Shown piece after piece: positions 10,612-20,441 of a stretch of DNA of 44,587 nucleotides. The first letter of the stretch is position 1, and every line of letters begins with the position of its first letter. This stretch comes from Zoogloeaceae bacterium (GTDB lineage: Bacteria; Pseudomonadota; Gammaproteobacteria; Burkholderiales; Rhodocyclaceae). The stretch lies in assembly GCA_024235635.1 (NCBI GenBank), contig JACKMA010000008.1, positions 1-44,587 of the forward strand. The letters are read 5' to 3'. A model generated the notes under the pieces. That model searched no databases. It worked only from the letters and a program-made list of their open reading frames with translations, and was not told the origin of the DNA. The position numbers were made by a program, and so were the translations under genes.

Positions 10612-11865
10612 ATGGCACTGTCACTGCGCCAGGTTGCGACCGTGGTGGCTGTCGTCGTGGCGGGCCTGCTCGTGGGCATGCTCATGCTCGGCGAGTGGGC
10701 GGTGGGCGATGGCGGCCGGCGCCAACGGGAACTGGCAGACACGACGATGTTCCCGCTGGCGAGAATCGGCGATCTCTACCATGCACTCACCAGGACGCGG
10801 CTGCAAGAAGGCGAACTGCTGCGCACCGATCGAGCTTCCCCCGTGCCCGATATCGTCGGGCGCATCGGCGAGGACGTGCACGAAGTTACCCGGTTGCTCG
10901 ACGGCATCGAGCAAGGATTGCCGACAGCAGGCCGTGACGAACTGTTCGGCATCGTCGAGCAATGGCGGCGCTATCGGGTCGACCTCGAGCGTGTCACCGA
11001 GGCGGCCTCGGCGGGCGACTTCGACCAGGCCAGACGCTACGTCCACTATTTGACCGGTCCACGATTTACCGCAATCGTCGCCCAACTGGAGCGCCTGCAT
11101 GAGGACGTCGCCGGGCGTTTGGACTCCAGCTTGCGGGCGGCAGCCGAAGCGCGCACGCGCTTTCGCTGGCTCTTCGTGGTCGCGGCGCTGGCCGGCATCG
11201 TTGTGGTCACAGCGCTCGCAGGCGTTCTTGCGTCTCTCGGCAGAGCGCGGATCGCCCGGGTGCAGCGAGAGCTGGCGTTGCTCGGCAACGCAGACGGGGA
11301 TGTCGGGCCCAGAATCGCCGGGGCCGATGAAATTGCCGAGCTGGCTGCACTGATAGCCGCCGCGCGCTTGCGTCTCGATGAGCAGGAACGACAATCCTCC
11401 GAGCTGCTGAAGCTTGCGGAGGGGCGCGAAGTCGAGCGGGTGCGTGATCTGCGGCGGGCGCGTGCGGATTTGCGGCGTGAGCGACGTGCATGCAAGGATC
11501 TCGACGCCCGCCACCGGCTGTTGTCGGACGCACTCGAGCAGTGCCCGGTGGATCTCGTATTGCTGGACCTGCGCGGCAACGTCGTGCACGCGAGCCGACG
11601 CTACTTGCTGCGCGAGGGCAAGCGCCTGGGAGAGGTCCTGGGCAAGCGTCCGGCGCTGATTGCGGAATGCGAAGAGCACGACGGTCTGTTCGAGAAGATG
11701 TGGACGATGGTGCTGAGCGGTACGCCATGGGAGTCGACGGTGGAATGGGCAGACGAAGGCGGTCGGCGCCGTCGGGACTCGTTGCGCGCCATTCCGGTCC
11801 GCGGTGCCGATGGCATCGTCAGCCACGCATTGCTGGTACGTGGAACGAGCGATTCGGCGCCCTAG
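10612..11865 (+). CDS. Membrane sensor protein with HAMP-like linker and PAS domain, no output domain
   Basis: A 417-residue inner-membrane protein. Segment one (about 8-27, VATVVAVVVAGLLVGMLML) and segment two (about 186-208, LFVVAALAGIVVVTALAGVL) bracket a helical periplasmic domain like those of four-helix-bundle chemoreceptors. A HAMP-like stretch and a long charged coiled coil (about 250-300) follow. The C-terminus (about 300-412) looks like a PAS domain (LSDALEQCPVDLVLLDLRGNVVHASRRYLL ... in pieces, ending IVSHALLVRG). No kinase, GGDEF, EAL or methyl-accepting signalling domain follows. The start is uncertain: ATG at 10612 precedes the first membrane segment but lacks a clear ribosome binding site. 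The sucrose phosphorylase gene follows after 84 bases. Confidence 0.72.
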   Translation: MALSLRQVATVVAVVVAGLLVGMLMLGEWAVGDGGRRQRELADTTMFPLARIGDLYHALTRTRLQEGELLRTDRASPVPDIVGRIGEDVHEVTRLLDGIEQGLPTAGRDELFGIVEQWRRYRVDLERVTEAASAGDFDQARRYVHYLTGPRFTAIVAQLERLHEDVAGRLDSSLRAAAEARTRFRWLFVVAALAGIVVVTALAGVLASLGRARIARVQRELALLGNADGDVGPRIAGADEIAELAALIAAARLRLDEQERQSSELLKLAEGREVERVRDLRRARADLRRERRACKDLDARHRLLSDALEQCPVDLVLLDLRGNVVHASRRYLLREGKRLGEVLGKRPALIAECEEHDGLFEKMWTMVLSGTPWESTVEWADEGGRRRRDSLRAIPVRGADGIVSHALLVRGTSDSAP

Positions 11866-11949
11866 GCGATCGCCAACGCCGTCAGGCGCGGTGCCGATCG
11901 GGTCGGACCTGGGCGACATTCCCCGCGAACAACGAAAAAGGAGCTTTCG

Positions 11950-13392
11950 ATGAGCCTGAGCAGGTCGGTACATCTGATCGTCTATCCGGACCGGATCGGC
12001 AGGAACCTCAAGGACTTGGAAAGCTTCCTGGCCGGCCCGGTGGGTGACGCCATCGGTGGCCTGCATGTATTGCCTCCGTTCCCGTCGAATGCGGATGGTG
12101 GCTTCTCGCCGCTGACCCATACCGAGATTGCCCCGGTCTTCGGCGACTGGAACGACATCGAGCGTCTGGCGGCACGATTCGATCTGTGCCTCGATCTGGT
12201 GCTGAACCATATCTCGGACGAATCGCCCGAGTTTCTCGATTTTCTGCGCGAAGGCAGAGCCTCCCGGTACGCGCCCTTGTTTATCGATGTGGATGCAATG
12301 GGCGAGATCACGTCGGACGATCTCGCGAAGATTCACATCCGCAAGGAGAAGGAGCCGTTTCGCGCCGTCCAATTCGCTGACGGCAGCCGGGGGCGGGTGT
12401 GGTGCACATTTACCGAAAAGCAGGTCGATCTCGATTACCGCTCGCAGCGGACTTTCGAATTCATGGAGGACAACCTGCGCTTCCTGACCGAACGTGGCGT
12501 CAAGCTGTTTCGGCTCGATGCGTTCGGCTACACGACGAAGCAGATCGGCACCAGCTGTTTCCTGGTCGAACCCGGCGTCTGGGAGATTCTCGAGTGGTTC
12601 CGCGACAAGGCGGCCGAATACGGCGCCGAAGTCCTGCCCGAAGTCCATGACCATCCGAGCTGGCAGTTCGCGATCGCCGATCGCTCGATGTGGTGCTACG
12701 CGTTTGCGCTGCCGCCGCTGGTGCTGCATGCACTGCTGGATGCGGACGGCCGATACCTGAAGGCCTGGCTGAGAATGTGCCCGCAGCGGCAGGTGACGGT
12801 ACTCGATACCCACGATGGCATCTGCATTCCGGACGTCGAGGGCATGCTGCCGCCGGCGGCGATCGAAGCGCTGATCGCAAACGTTTCCGAGCGCAGCGCG
12901 AATCCGATCCTGCGGGGTTCGGCGGCCAACGTGCACAGTGTCGGCGCGATCTATCAGTTGACGTGTACGTTCTACGATGCCCTCAAGCGCGACGACGACG
13001 CGTATATCGCTGCCCGCGCGATCCAGCTGTTCGCGCCAGGTATCCCGCAGATCTACTACGTCGGACTGCTGGCCGGCCAGAACGACGAAGCCCTGATGAC
13101 CTCGACCGGGGAGTTCCGGGACATCAATCGCCATTACTACACGCTCGATGCCGCAAACATCGCGGTGGCTGCGCCCGTGGTACAGCGCCTGCTCGCACTG
13201 ATGCGCCTGCGCCACAGTCATGCAGCCTTCGGCGGCGACTTCGAGCTGGCGTATTCCAACGACAGCAGCATCGCCATGGGCTGGCGAAACGGGCGGCAGT
13301 CGTGCCGGGCTCTGATCGACTTGCGGTTCCGCACGGTGACGGTCACCCTGACCGACCCGGACAGTGCCGAGGAATCCAGTTTCAGGGCCTAG
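11950..13392 (+). CDS. Sucrose phosphorylase-type GH13 glycoside phosphorylase
   Basis: A cytoplasmic retaining alpha-glucoside phosphorylase of 480 residues (GH13 subfamily 18), probably converting sucrose and phosphate to glucose-1-phosphate and fructose. Catalytic residues are in place: nucleophile Asp190 in RLDAFGY, acid/base Glu231 in LPEVHDH and transition-state Asp289 in DTHDGI. Regions VYPDRIG, LPPFPSNADGGFSP, VLNHIS and FRDINRHYYTLD near the C-terminus are typical of sucrose phosphorylase. GGAG eight bases before ATG fixes the start. Related enzymes act on sucrose-6-phosphate, glucosylglycerol or glucosylglycerate, so the acceptor is not certain. No sugar transporter, sucrose-synthesis gene or regulator is adjacent apart from the PAS sensor upstream. 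It converges on thiD with only nine bases between stops. Confidence 0.85.
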   Translation: MSLSRSVHLIVYPDRIGRNLKDLESFLAGPVGDAIGGLHVLPPFPSNADGGFSPLTHTEIAPVFGDWNDIERLAARFDLCLDLVLNHISDESPEFLDFLREGRASRYAPLFIDVDAMGEITSDDLAKIHIRKEKEPFRAVQFADGSRGRVWCTFTEKQVDLDYRSQRTFEFMEDNLRFLTERGVKLFRLDAFGYTTKQIGTSCFLVEPGVWEILEWFRDKAAEYGAEVLPEVHDHPSWQFAIADRSMWCYAFALPPLVLHALLDADGRYLKAWLRMCPQRQVTVLDTHDGICIPDVEGMLPPAAIEALIANVSERSANPILRGSAANVHSVGAIYQLTCTFYDALKRDDDAYIAARAIQLFAPGIPQIYYVGLLAGQNDEALMTSTGEFRDINRHYYTLDAANIAVAAPVVQRLLALMRLRHSHAAFGGDFELAYSNDSSIAMGWRNGRQSCRALIDLRFRTVTVTLTDPDSAEESSFRA

Positions 13393-13401
13393 CGCGTGGC
13401 G

Positions 13402-14238
13402 TCATTCGTGCCAGAGGGCATGGAAATGCTGGACTGGGCCATGGCCATGCCCGACCGCCAGCTGCCCGGAGGCAGCGATCGCTGCGGTCAGGTAGTCGCG
13501 TGCCTGTCGCACCGCGCTTTCGACCGGACGGAACCCGCCAGCGTGGCGAGGGATCAGCGCAGCCACCGCGGAAGACAGTGTGCAGCCGGTGCCGTGCGTG
13601 TTGCGCGTTTCTATTCGTCGCGAGGACATCTCGATCATCCGGTCGCCGTCGAACAGCAGGTCGGTGAGTTCGCTGCCGGGCAGGTGACCGCCTTTCAGCA
13701 GGATCCAGCGCTCGCCGTCGAGCGGCAGCAGATTGCGCAGGCGTTCCGCCGACCGATACATCTCACGTACCGATTCCGGCGCGCGTGCGCCCAGTAGCAC
13801 GCCGGCTTCGGGCAGGTTCGGGGTCAGCATGAAGGCCCGCGGCAGCAAGGCCTCACGCAGCATCCCGGCGGCCTCCGGCGACAGCAGGTGGTCGCCACTC
13901 TTGCTGATCATGACCGGGTCACAGACCACCCGGCGCGCGTCGAAATGGGCGAGACGATCGGCGACCGTGCGCACGGTCATCGCGTCGGCCAGCATGCCTA
14001 GCTTGACCGCGTCGACGGCCACGTCTGAAAACAAGGTGTCGATCTGCTGGCGCAGGAAGTCAACCGGAGGTACGTGCACGGCATCGACCGAGCGCGTGTT
14101 CTGAGCCGTCAACGCCGCCACCACGCCGCAGCCGTAGGCGCCGAGGGCCGAGAATGTCTTGAGGTCGGCCAGCAGGCCAGCGCCACCGCTCGGGTCCACT
14201 CCGGCGATGCTGAGGACATTGGGGATAGGGCGGCCCAT
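13402..14238 (-). CDS. thiD: Hydroxymethylpyrimidine/phosphomethylpyrimidine kinase (ThiD)
   Basis: Phosphorylates HMP and HMP-phosphate to HMP-pyrophosphate for thiamine synthesis. It has 278 residues, normal for the ribokinase-like ThiD family. Visible motifs are SIAGVDPSGGAGLLADLKT at the N-terminus, VVCDPVMISKSG, LTPNLPEAGVLLG, and the anion-hole/catalytic segment THGTGCTLSSAVAA. ATG at 14236-14238 is preceded by GGAG at a suitable distance. No thiE domain is fused. Unlike thiC, no TPP riboswitch is visible upstream. Confidence 0.96.
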   Translation of the reverse strand: MGRPIPNVLSIAGVDPSGGAGLLADLKTFSALGAYGCGVVAALTAQNTRSVDAVHVPPVDFLRQQIDTLFSDVAVDAVKLGMLADAMTVRTVADRLAHFDARRVVCDPVMISKSGDHLLSPEAAGMLREALLPRAFMLTPNLPEAGVLLGARAPESVREMYRSAERLRNLLPLDGERWILLKGGHLPGSELTDLLFDGDRMIEMSSRRIETRNTHGTGCTLSSAVAALIPRHAGGFRPVESAVRQARDYLTAAIAASGQLAVGHGHGPVQHFHALWHE

Positions 14239-14355
14239 CGACGGACTCCGGCAAGGCAGAGCCGCAACACTACCGGAGCGGCGGCTCGGTGCTCAAGTCG
14301 CCGGCGGGCGTGCCGAGATTCTCCTTGTAACGAATCGAGTTGTCGGAGAATCCCC

Positions 14356-15984
14356 ATGCGCAAATTCGGCCTCACGCTATTCTGCCTGCTGGCCTTCGGC
14401 AGTCCGGCCGTGGCCGCTGACTGGGTCGAGATCGTCGCCGGCCGGGAACGGAGCGTCGAGATCGACCGCAACAGCATCCTTCAGTCGGACCCGGGAACCA
14501 AGGTCGCCTGGGGGCGCATCGTCATGAAGAACGACGAGGTCGAATCGGCCGGATATAAGAGCGTCAAGGCGCTGAACCGCTATGACTGCGGCGCTGCGAC
14601 CTTCTCGACGATCAAGCGGGTTTACCTCGATCCCGATCAGAACGTGATTCGCGAGGAGCGCATCGTCGAACCCAAGGTCATCGAGGTGACTCCCGGCAGT
14701 GTGGACGAACGCCTGTTCCGCGAAGTCTGTCAGCCGCCGACTGCGAGTCGCCTCGCCGAGATCGCCGAGCAGGCGAAGGCGGCGGCCGAGGCGCAAGTTG
14801 CCGCCGACGACCAGGCGGCGGCGACAGTGGCGCATGGCGACGAGGACAATGCAGGCGACGGCAAGAGCATCGTGCCGCGGATCGTCAAACCGCTATCGGC
14901 GGCCGAGCGGCGTGCCGCGGTTGCCGCGAGTGTCGCCGCCCGGGAACGTGCGGTCGCGCGTCGCGTCGCCGACGGGCACGGTGGCGCCGACGAGGCACAT
15001 GCGCCGAGTGCCGGGCACGGCACTGCGGATGACGGTGAGGCCGCGAACGCGCACGCCAAGGCGGATACTCCTGCCGGTGCAAACACCCGCGCCAAGGCGG
15101 ACACCCACGCAAAGCCCGAATCCCATGACGCGCCGGCAACGCACGCCAGTGCCGATGGCCATGCTGCGCCGGCGCCCAAACCACGGGCCCGCACGATCGA
15201 GTCGAAGCCGCTAAAGCCCAGGATTGTGCTTGCCCGGGCCGAACCGAAGAGCACCCACGAAAAATCTGCGAGCCATGCCGCGAAGAATCCACCGAGCGCC
15301 TCCCGGCCCCATGTCTCCTGGTCATACGAAGGCCCTGGTGCGCCCGAGAACTGGGCTTCGCTGGATCCGGAATTCGCGACCTGCGGCAGCGGCCGGCGCC
15401 AGTCGCCGATTGACATCAACGACGGCATCAAGGTCGACCTGACGCCCATCGAGTTCGAGTATCGCCCGAGCTACTTCCGCATCGTCGATAACGGCCACAC
15501 CGTCCAGGTCAATGTCGGCGAAGGCAGTTCGATCCGTGTGATGCGACGGGTCTACGACCTCAAGCAGTTTCATTTCCATCGGCCGTCAGAGTTTCGCATC
15601 GACGGTCGCGGCTACGATATGGAGATGCATCTGGTGCACAAGGATCTCGACGGCCGCCTGGCAGTGGTGTCGGTGATGCTGGAGCGCGGCACTTCGCACC
15701 CGTTGGTCCAGACACTGTGGAACAACCTGCCGCTGGAACGCCACAGCAGCTATGCGCCGGAAGTGGCGATCGATCCCAACGACATGCTGCCGACCGATCA
15801 GCGCTATGCCACGTTCATCGGCTCGCTGACGACTCCGCCATGCACCGAAGGCGTTCTGTGGATGGTGATGCGCCAGCCGGTGCAACTGTCGCTCGACCAG
15901 ATATCGATCTTTTCGCGGCTGCACCCGATGAATGCCAGACCCATCCAGGAAATGGCGGGCCGGTTGGTCAAGATGTCGCGCTGA
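14356..15984 (+). CDS. Secreted alpha-carbonic anhydrase fused to an adhesin-E-like domain
   Basis: A 542-residue exported protein. Signal peptide 1-20 ends AVA. Residues 21-125 resemble the surface-adhesin protein E domain (DWVEIVAGRERSVEIDRNSI, VAWGRIVM, LNRYDCGAATFSTIKRVYLD). Residues about 130-317 are a low-complexity Ala/Lys linker with eleven His between positions 208 and 319. The C-terminal domain (about 318-541) is an alpha-class carbonic anhydrase: WSYEGPGAPENW, RQSPIDI, FHFHRPSE, EMHLVHKD and SLTTPPCTEGVLW. The zinc ligands are His406, His408 and His425. It should interconvert CO2 and bicarbonate in the periplasm or at the cell surface. GGAG before ATG at 14356 supports the start. 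It converges with the export operon, seven bases away. Confidence 0.9.
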   Translation: MRKFGLTLFCLLAFGSPAVAADWVEIVAGRERSVEIDRNSILQSDPGTKVAWGRIVMKNDEVESAGYKSVKALNRYDCGAATFSTIKRVYLDPDQNVIREERIVEPKVIEVTPGSVDERLFREVCQPPTASRLAEIAEQAKAAAEAQVAADDQAAATVAHGDEDNAGDGKSIVPRIVKPLSAAERRAAVAASVAARERAVARRVADGHGGADEAHAPSAGHGTADDGEAANAHAKADTPAGANTRAKADTHAKPESHDAPATHASADGHAAPAPKPRARTIESKPLKPRIVLARAEPKSTHEKSASHAAKNPPSASRPHVSWSYEGPGAPENWASLDPEFATCGSGRRQSPIDINDGIKVDLTPIEFEYRPSYFRIVDNGHTVQVNVGEGSSIRVMRRVYDLKQFHFHRPSEFRIDGRGYDMEMHLVHKDLDGRLAVVSVMLERGTSHPLVQTLWNNLPLERHSSYAPEVAIDPNDMLPTDQRYATFIGSLTTPPCTEGVLWMVMRQPVQLSLDQISIFSRLHPMNARPIQEMAGRLVKMSR

Positions 15985-15991
15985 GGCAGCG

Positions 15992-17191
15992 CTATTCTGC
16001 GTGCAGTGCCTCGATCGGATCGAGGCGCGCCGCCCGACGAGCAGGCAGTACGCCCGCGGCCAGACCAATGACGCCGGCGAGTATCTCGGCAATGGCCACG
16101 AAAGGCCACGGTATCGCCACCGGCAGGCCCGGCAGCAGGAACCCGGCCAGCACCGCGAGTCCGGCACCGAGCAATAACCCGAGCAGCCCGCCGATCAGCG
16201 ACAGCAGCACCGCCTCGGCGAGAAACATCGTCAGGATCGTCGAGCGACGGGCACCCAGCGCCACCAGCAGCGCGATTTCGGAACTGCGCTCGGCGACTGC
16301 AATGGTCATGATCGTGACGATGCCGACGCCGCCCACCAACAGGGAAATACCACCCAGCGCACCGACCGCCGCGGTCAGCACGTTGAGGATTTTCGACAGG
16401 CTGCGCAGCATGTCCTGCTGGGTGATCACGGTGAAGTCCTCGCGACCATGGCGTGACCTGAGCAGGGACCGTACGGCCTCGACCAGCCGGTTCGCCGACA
16501 AGCCCTCGTCGTAGGCAAGATTGATCTCCTGCAGACCGGCGCGATTGGTCATCGCCAGCGCACGTGCCGCCGGGACGAAGACCGAATCGTCGAGGTCGGT
16601 GCCGAGAAACTGGCCCTTGGGCGCCATTACGCCAATCACGCGGAAGCGTTCGCCGGCGATGCGCAGACGCGCGCCGAGGGGGTTTGCCGAGCCGTAGAGC
16701 TCTTGCTTAAGCTTGGCGCCGAGTACCGCCAGCGGCCGCGGCTGCAGCGCATCGTCCGCCGGCAGGAAGCGTCCACTGCGCAGCCGGGCCGAATAGGCCA
16801 TGGGCATTTCCGGACCGACGCCATAGATGGCGGTTCGCCGGAGCCGTCCGTTGCCCTCGATCTCGGCATTGCCAGCCGACATCGGCGTGACCGCGACCAC
16901 GCCCGGCAGTCGGCGCAGCGCCAGTGCGTCTTCGATGGTCAGCGGGCGTGCCGTCGTCGGCAGGCCGGGCGGGCCACCGCGGGCCGCGATCTTTCCCGGC
17001 GCGATCTGCATCACGTTGGTACCGAACTGCGTGAACTCCTGCAGTACGAAGCGGTGCACGCCTTCGCCGATCGCGGTCAGCAGGATCACCGCGGTGACGC
17101 CGACCGCGATGCCGAGCAGCGTCAGGAAACTGCGCAGCGGGTGCGCGGCGATCGCGCGGGCGGTCAGCCGGATCAGATCGGACGCGAGCAT
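15992..17191 (-). CDS. MacB-like ABC transporter permease 2
   Basis: Inner-membrane permease of 399 residues of the MacB/FtsX type. An N-terminal transmembrane helix (FLTLLGIAVGVTAVILLTAI) is followed by a large periplasmic domain (about 45-265) and three C-terminal helices with the FtsX pattern ERSSEIALLVALGA and LPARRAARLDPIEAL. It lacks a fused ATPase and must use the separate ATPase gene at 18515-19195. It is the last gene of the operon adaptor, ATPase, permease 1, permease 2, and is separated from permease 1 by 115 bases. Substrate unknown; macrolide-type efflux or lipid/peptide export are both possible for this family. Confidence 0.88.
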   Translation of the reverse strand: MLASDLIRLTARAIAAHPLRSFLTLLGIAVGVTAVILLTAIGEGVHRFVLQEFTQFGTNVMQIAPGKIAARGGPPGLPTTARPLTIEDALALRRLPGVVAVTPMSAGNAEIEGNGRLRRTAIYGVGPEMPMAYSARLRSGRFLPADDALQPRPLAVLGAKLKQELYGSANPLGARLRIAGERFRVIGVMAPKGQFLGTDLDDSVFVPAARALAMTNRAGLQEINLAYDEGLSANRLVEAVRSLLRSRHGREDFTVITQQDMLRSLSKILNVLTAAVGALGGISLLVGGVGIVTIMTIAVAERSSEIALLVALGARRSTILTMFLAEAVLLSLIGGLLGLLLGAGLAVLAGFLLPGLPVAIPWPFVAIAEILAGVIGLAAGVLPARRAARLDPIEALHAE

Positions 17192-17306
17192 CGGATCGCT
17201 GCCTGCCGGGGCCGTACGGCGCGAGGCACGCGCCCGCGGGGCATCGCGGGCGGCGCAGCGTCGGCGTGCCGCCCTTCGTGCGCCCGGATCGCCATTTCGC
17301 GCACGC

Positions 17307-18514
17307 TCACAAACCGCGTGCCAGCGCCTGGACCGGGTCCAGGCGTGCCGCCCGCCGGGCCGGCAAAACGCCGAAGCCGACGCCTGTGGCCAAGGACGTC
17401 GCCAGACCTGCGACCACCGCCCAGGACGGCGGATAGGCGGGCAATTCGGGGAACACCGCGCGAAGCAAGGCGGCGCCGGTAAATCCCAGCAGCAGGCCGA
17501 TGGCCGCGCCTGCGAGCGAGAGCAGCGCCGCTTCGGCCAGGAAGGCGCTTCGAATTGCCCCCGGTGCGGCGCCGAGCGCCTTGAGCAGGCCGATCTCGCC
17601 TGTTCGCTGGGTCACCGCGACCAACATCACGTTCATGACCAGGATGCCGGCCACGGCAAGGCTGATGGCCGCGATGCCGGCGACGGCCAGCGTCAGCGCC
17701 GCGAGGATGCGGTCGAAGGTGCCCACCACCGCATCCTGTGTCAGCAGGGTTACGTCGCGCTCGCCATCATGGCGGGCCATCAGGATGTCTTCGACCTGCG
17801 ACCGGACCCGGTCGAGGGCATCGCGCTCACGCGCTTCGACCAGGATTCGGAACAGGGAGTTGGTGTCGAACATCGCCTGGGCGCTGGCCGCGGGGACCAG
17901 CACCAGTTCATCGGTGTTCATACCCAGGCCCTGGCCGCTCGCCGCCAGTACGCCGATCACCCGGAAGCGCCGATCTCCGATACGCAGCCTGGCGCCGAGC
18001 GCCGGCTTCGCGCCAAACAGTTCGTCGCGGATCGTGGCGCCGATGACCGCCCAGCTGCTTGCCCGCTCCAGCCCTTCGTCGGGCAGAAATCGTCCTTGCG
18101 CCAATTCGAGGCGGCGGACGCGGGCAAAGTCGGACGTGGTGCCGACGACGAAGCTCGATCGCAAGCGACCACCGGACGAGACTTCGGCATCGCCGACGAC
18201 CAGGGGCGCGATTCGGACCACGCCGTCGGCGCGCAGCAGCGCCGCCGCATCGCGCAGGGTCAGGTCCCGGGTGGTGCTGGTGGACAAGGTGCCGATGCCG
18301 ATGCCGCCGGTCTCGGTCCGGCCGGGCAGTACGATCACCAGGTTCGACCCGAGCGAGTTGAATTCATTGACGACGTAGCGACGTGCGCCGTCGCCCAGGG
18401 CCGTCAGCACGACGACCGCAGCGACGCCAATGGCCATCGCCAGCGCCATCAGTCCGGTGCGCAGCGGGCTGCCGGTCGCGGCCTGCAGTGCAAAGCGAAC
18501 GAGGTCGAATGGCT

Positions 18515-18518
<4 letters not shown>
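17307..18518 (-). CDS. MacB-like ABC transporter permease 1
   Basis: A 403-residue FtsX/MacB-type permease, paralogous to the next gene. The N-terminal helix is in GLMALAMAIGVAAVVVLTAL. A periplasmic MacB-core domain contains FNSLGSNLVIVLPGRT, and three C-terminal helices carry QRTGEIGLLKALGAAPG and LPARRAARLDPVQAL. The start codon overlaps the ATPase stop by four bases (ATGA), indicating translational coupling. Two different permeases served by one ATPase suggests a heterodimeric channel. Confidence 0.88.
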
Positions 18519-19195
<677 letters not shown>

Positions 19196-19208
19196 CGGGG
19201 CACCCGGA

Positions 19209-20360
19209 CTAGTGCGAGCCGGCTTCGATGCGGGCGTGTGCACCGGCGCTGACGCCTTCGCGCTCGAGCGAGGTGACGACCTGCTCGCCGGATGCGAGGC
19301 CGGACCGGACTTCGGTGAACTCCCAGTTGGCGATGCCGGCATCGATGGTCCGCTCGACCAGCAGGCCGTCCTCCCCTAGCAGCAGGACCCGGTCGCCGTC
19401 GCGGATCGCCGCGGTCGGGATCCGCAGCACGTGCTCGCGCCGGTCCAGCAGGATCTCGACGTCGGCGCTGTAGCCGACCAGAAGTCCGACGGCGTCGCCG
19501 GGGTCTTCGAAGGCAACGTCGACATCGACTGTGCGCGCCTGCTTCTCGATCGTCGCGACATAGGGCGCGATGCGCTGGACGTGCGCCGCGAACCGGCGCC
19601 CCGGCAGGGCGTCGATCGTCACCGTCGCGCGCTGGCCCGCCTGGATCTTCGGTGCATCGATCTCGTCCATCGGTGCCTTGACATAGAGACAGCTGCGATC
19701 GATTAGGTCGATCGCCGGTGGCATTGCGATGCCGGGCGGCGATGGCGTGGTGTATTCGCCGAGCTTGCCGGTGATCTTGGCGATGGTGCCGTCGAACGGC
19801 GCAAGCAGGCGAGTGCGGTCAAGTTCGACCTGGGTTGCCAGCAGACGGGCTTCGGCGGCCTCGACCTCGGATCGCGCGGTCGCACAGGCCGCCCGTCGCG
19901 CCCGGGCTTCGGCACTGGCCTGTTCTTCGCGGGATTCCGAGACGAAACCGCGGTCGAGCAAGGCTTGCTGCCTTCTGGCTTCGTCGGTGGCGTTCCGGGC
20001 CTGCGTGCAGATCTCGCCGACCCTTCGCCTCGCGCTCTCGAGCGCTGCCCGGGCCACTGATTGCTGGGCCTGCTGGTCCTCGTTCCACAGGCTCATCAGC
20101 AATTGCCCGGCAACCACATCGTCGCCTTCGCGCACGCCGATGTATTCGATCCTGCCACCGGCGATCGTCGACAGCTTGGCTCGCCTGCACGATTCGACTT
20201 CGCCGGCGCGGGTGTTGGCGAGCGTGGCTTCGACATCGCCGAAAGCGGCCGCTACGACCAGAACGTCGATCGGTTGCGGCCTCGTCAGCCACCAGAACAG
20301 TGCGGCCATCGCGGCGAGCGGCAGAGCGGTCAGAAGCAGGCGGCGGATCAAAACGGGCAT
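19209..20360 (-). CDS. HlyD/MacA-like periplasmic adaptor subunit
   Basis: Membrane-fusion protein of 383 residues. A single N-terminal anchor (about 8-25, LLLTALPLAAMAALFWWL) is followed by a lipoyl half-motif (AGGRIEYIGVREGDDVVAGQLL), an alpha-hairpin coiled coil (about 95-165), the second lipoyl half (LLAPFDGTIAKITGKLGEY) and beta-barrel/membrane-proximal parts ending GLASGEQVVTSLE. It should bridge the inner-membrane permeases to an outer-membrane channel. No TolC-like gene is present in the window, so that partner must be encoded elsewhere. It is the first gene of the four-gene minus-strand operon. Confidence 0.88.
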   Translation of the reverse strand: MPVLIRRLLLTALPLAAMAALFWWLTRPQPIDVLVVAAAFGDVEATLANTRAGEVESCRRAKLSTIAGGRIEYIGVREGDDVVAGQLLMSLWNEDQQAQQSVARAALESARRRVGEICTQARNATDEARRQQALLDRGFVSESREEQASAEARARRAACATARSEVEAAEARLLATQVELDRTRLLAPFDGTIAKITGKLGEYTTPSPPGIAMPPAIDLIDRSCLYVKAPMDEIDAPKIQAGQRATVTIDALPGRRFAAHVQRIAPYVATIEKQARTVDVDVAFEDPGDAVGLLVGYSADVEILLDRREHVLRIPTAAIRDGDRVLLLGEDGLLVERTIDAGIANWEFTEVRSGLASGEQVVTSLEREGVSAGAHARIEAGSH

Positions 20361-20441
20361 TGCGACGAGTGATCATCGACTCGCCGCCATCATCCTCCGG
20401 GACGGGGCACGGCCGCAAACGGGGTCCGTTGCGTCGTGGGC

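Noticed and set aside
10621..13221. 866-codon minus-strand open frame
   Set aside because: Antisense to the sensor gene and the sucrose phosphorylase, both with clear family features.
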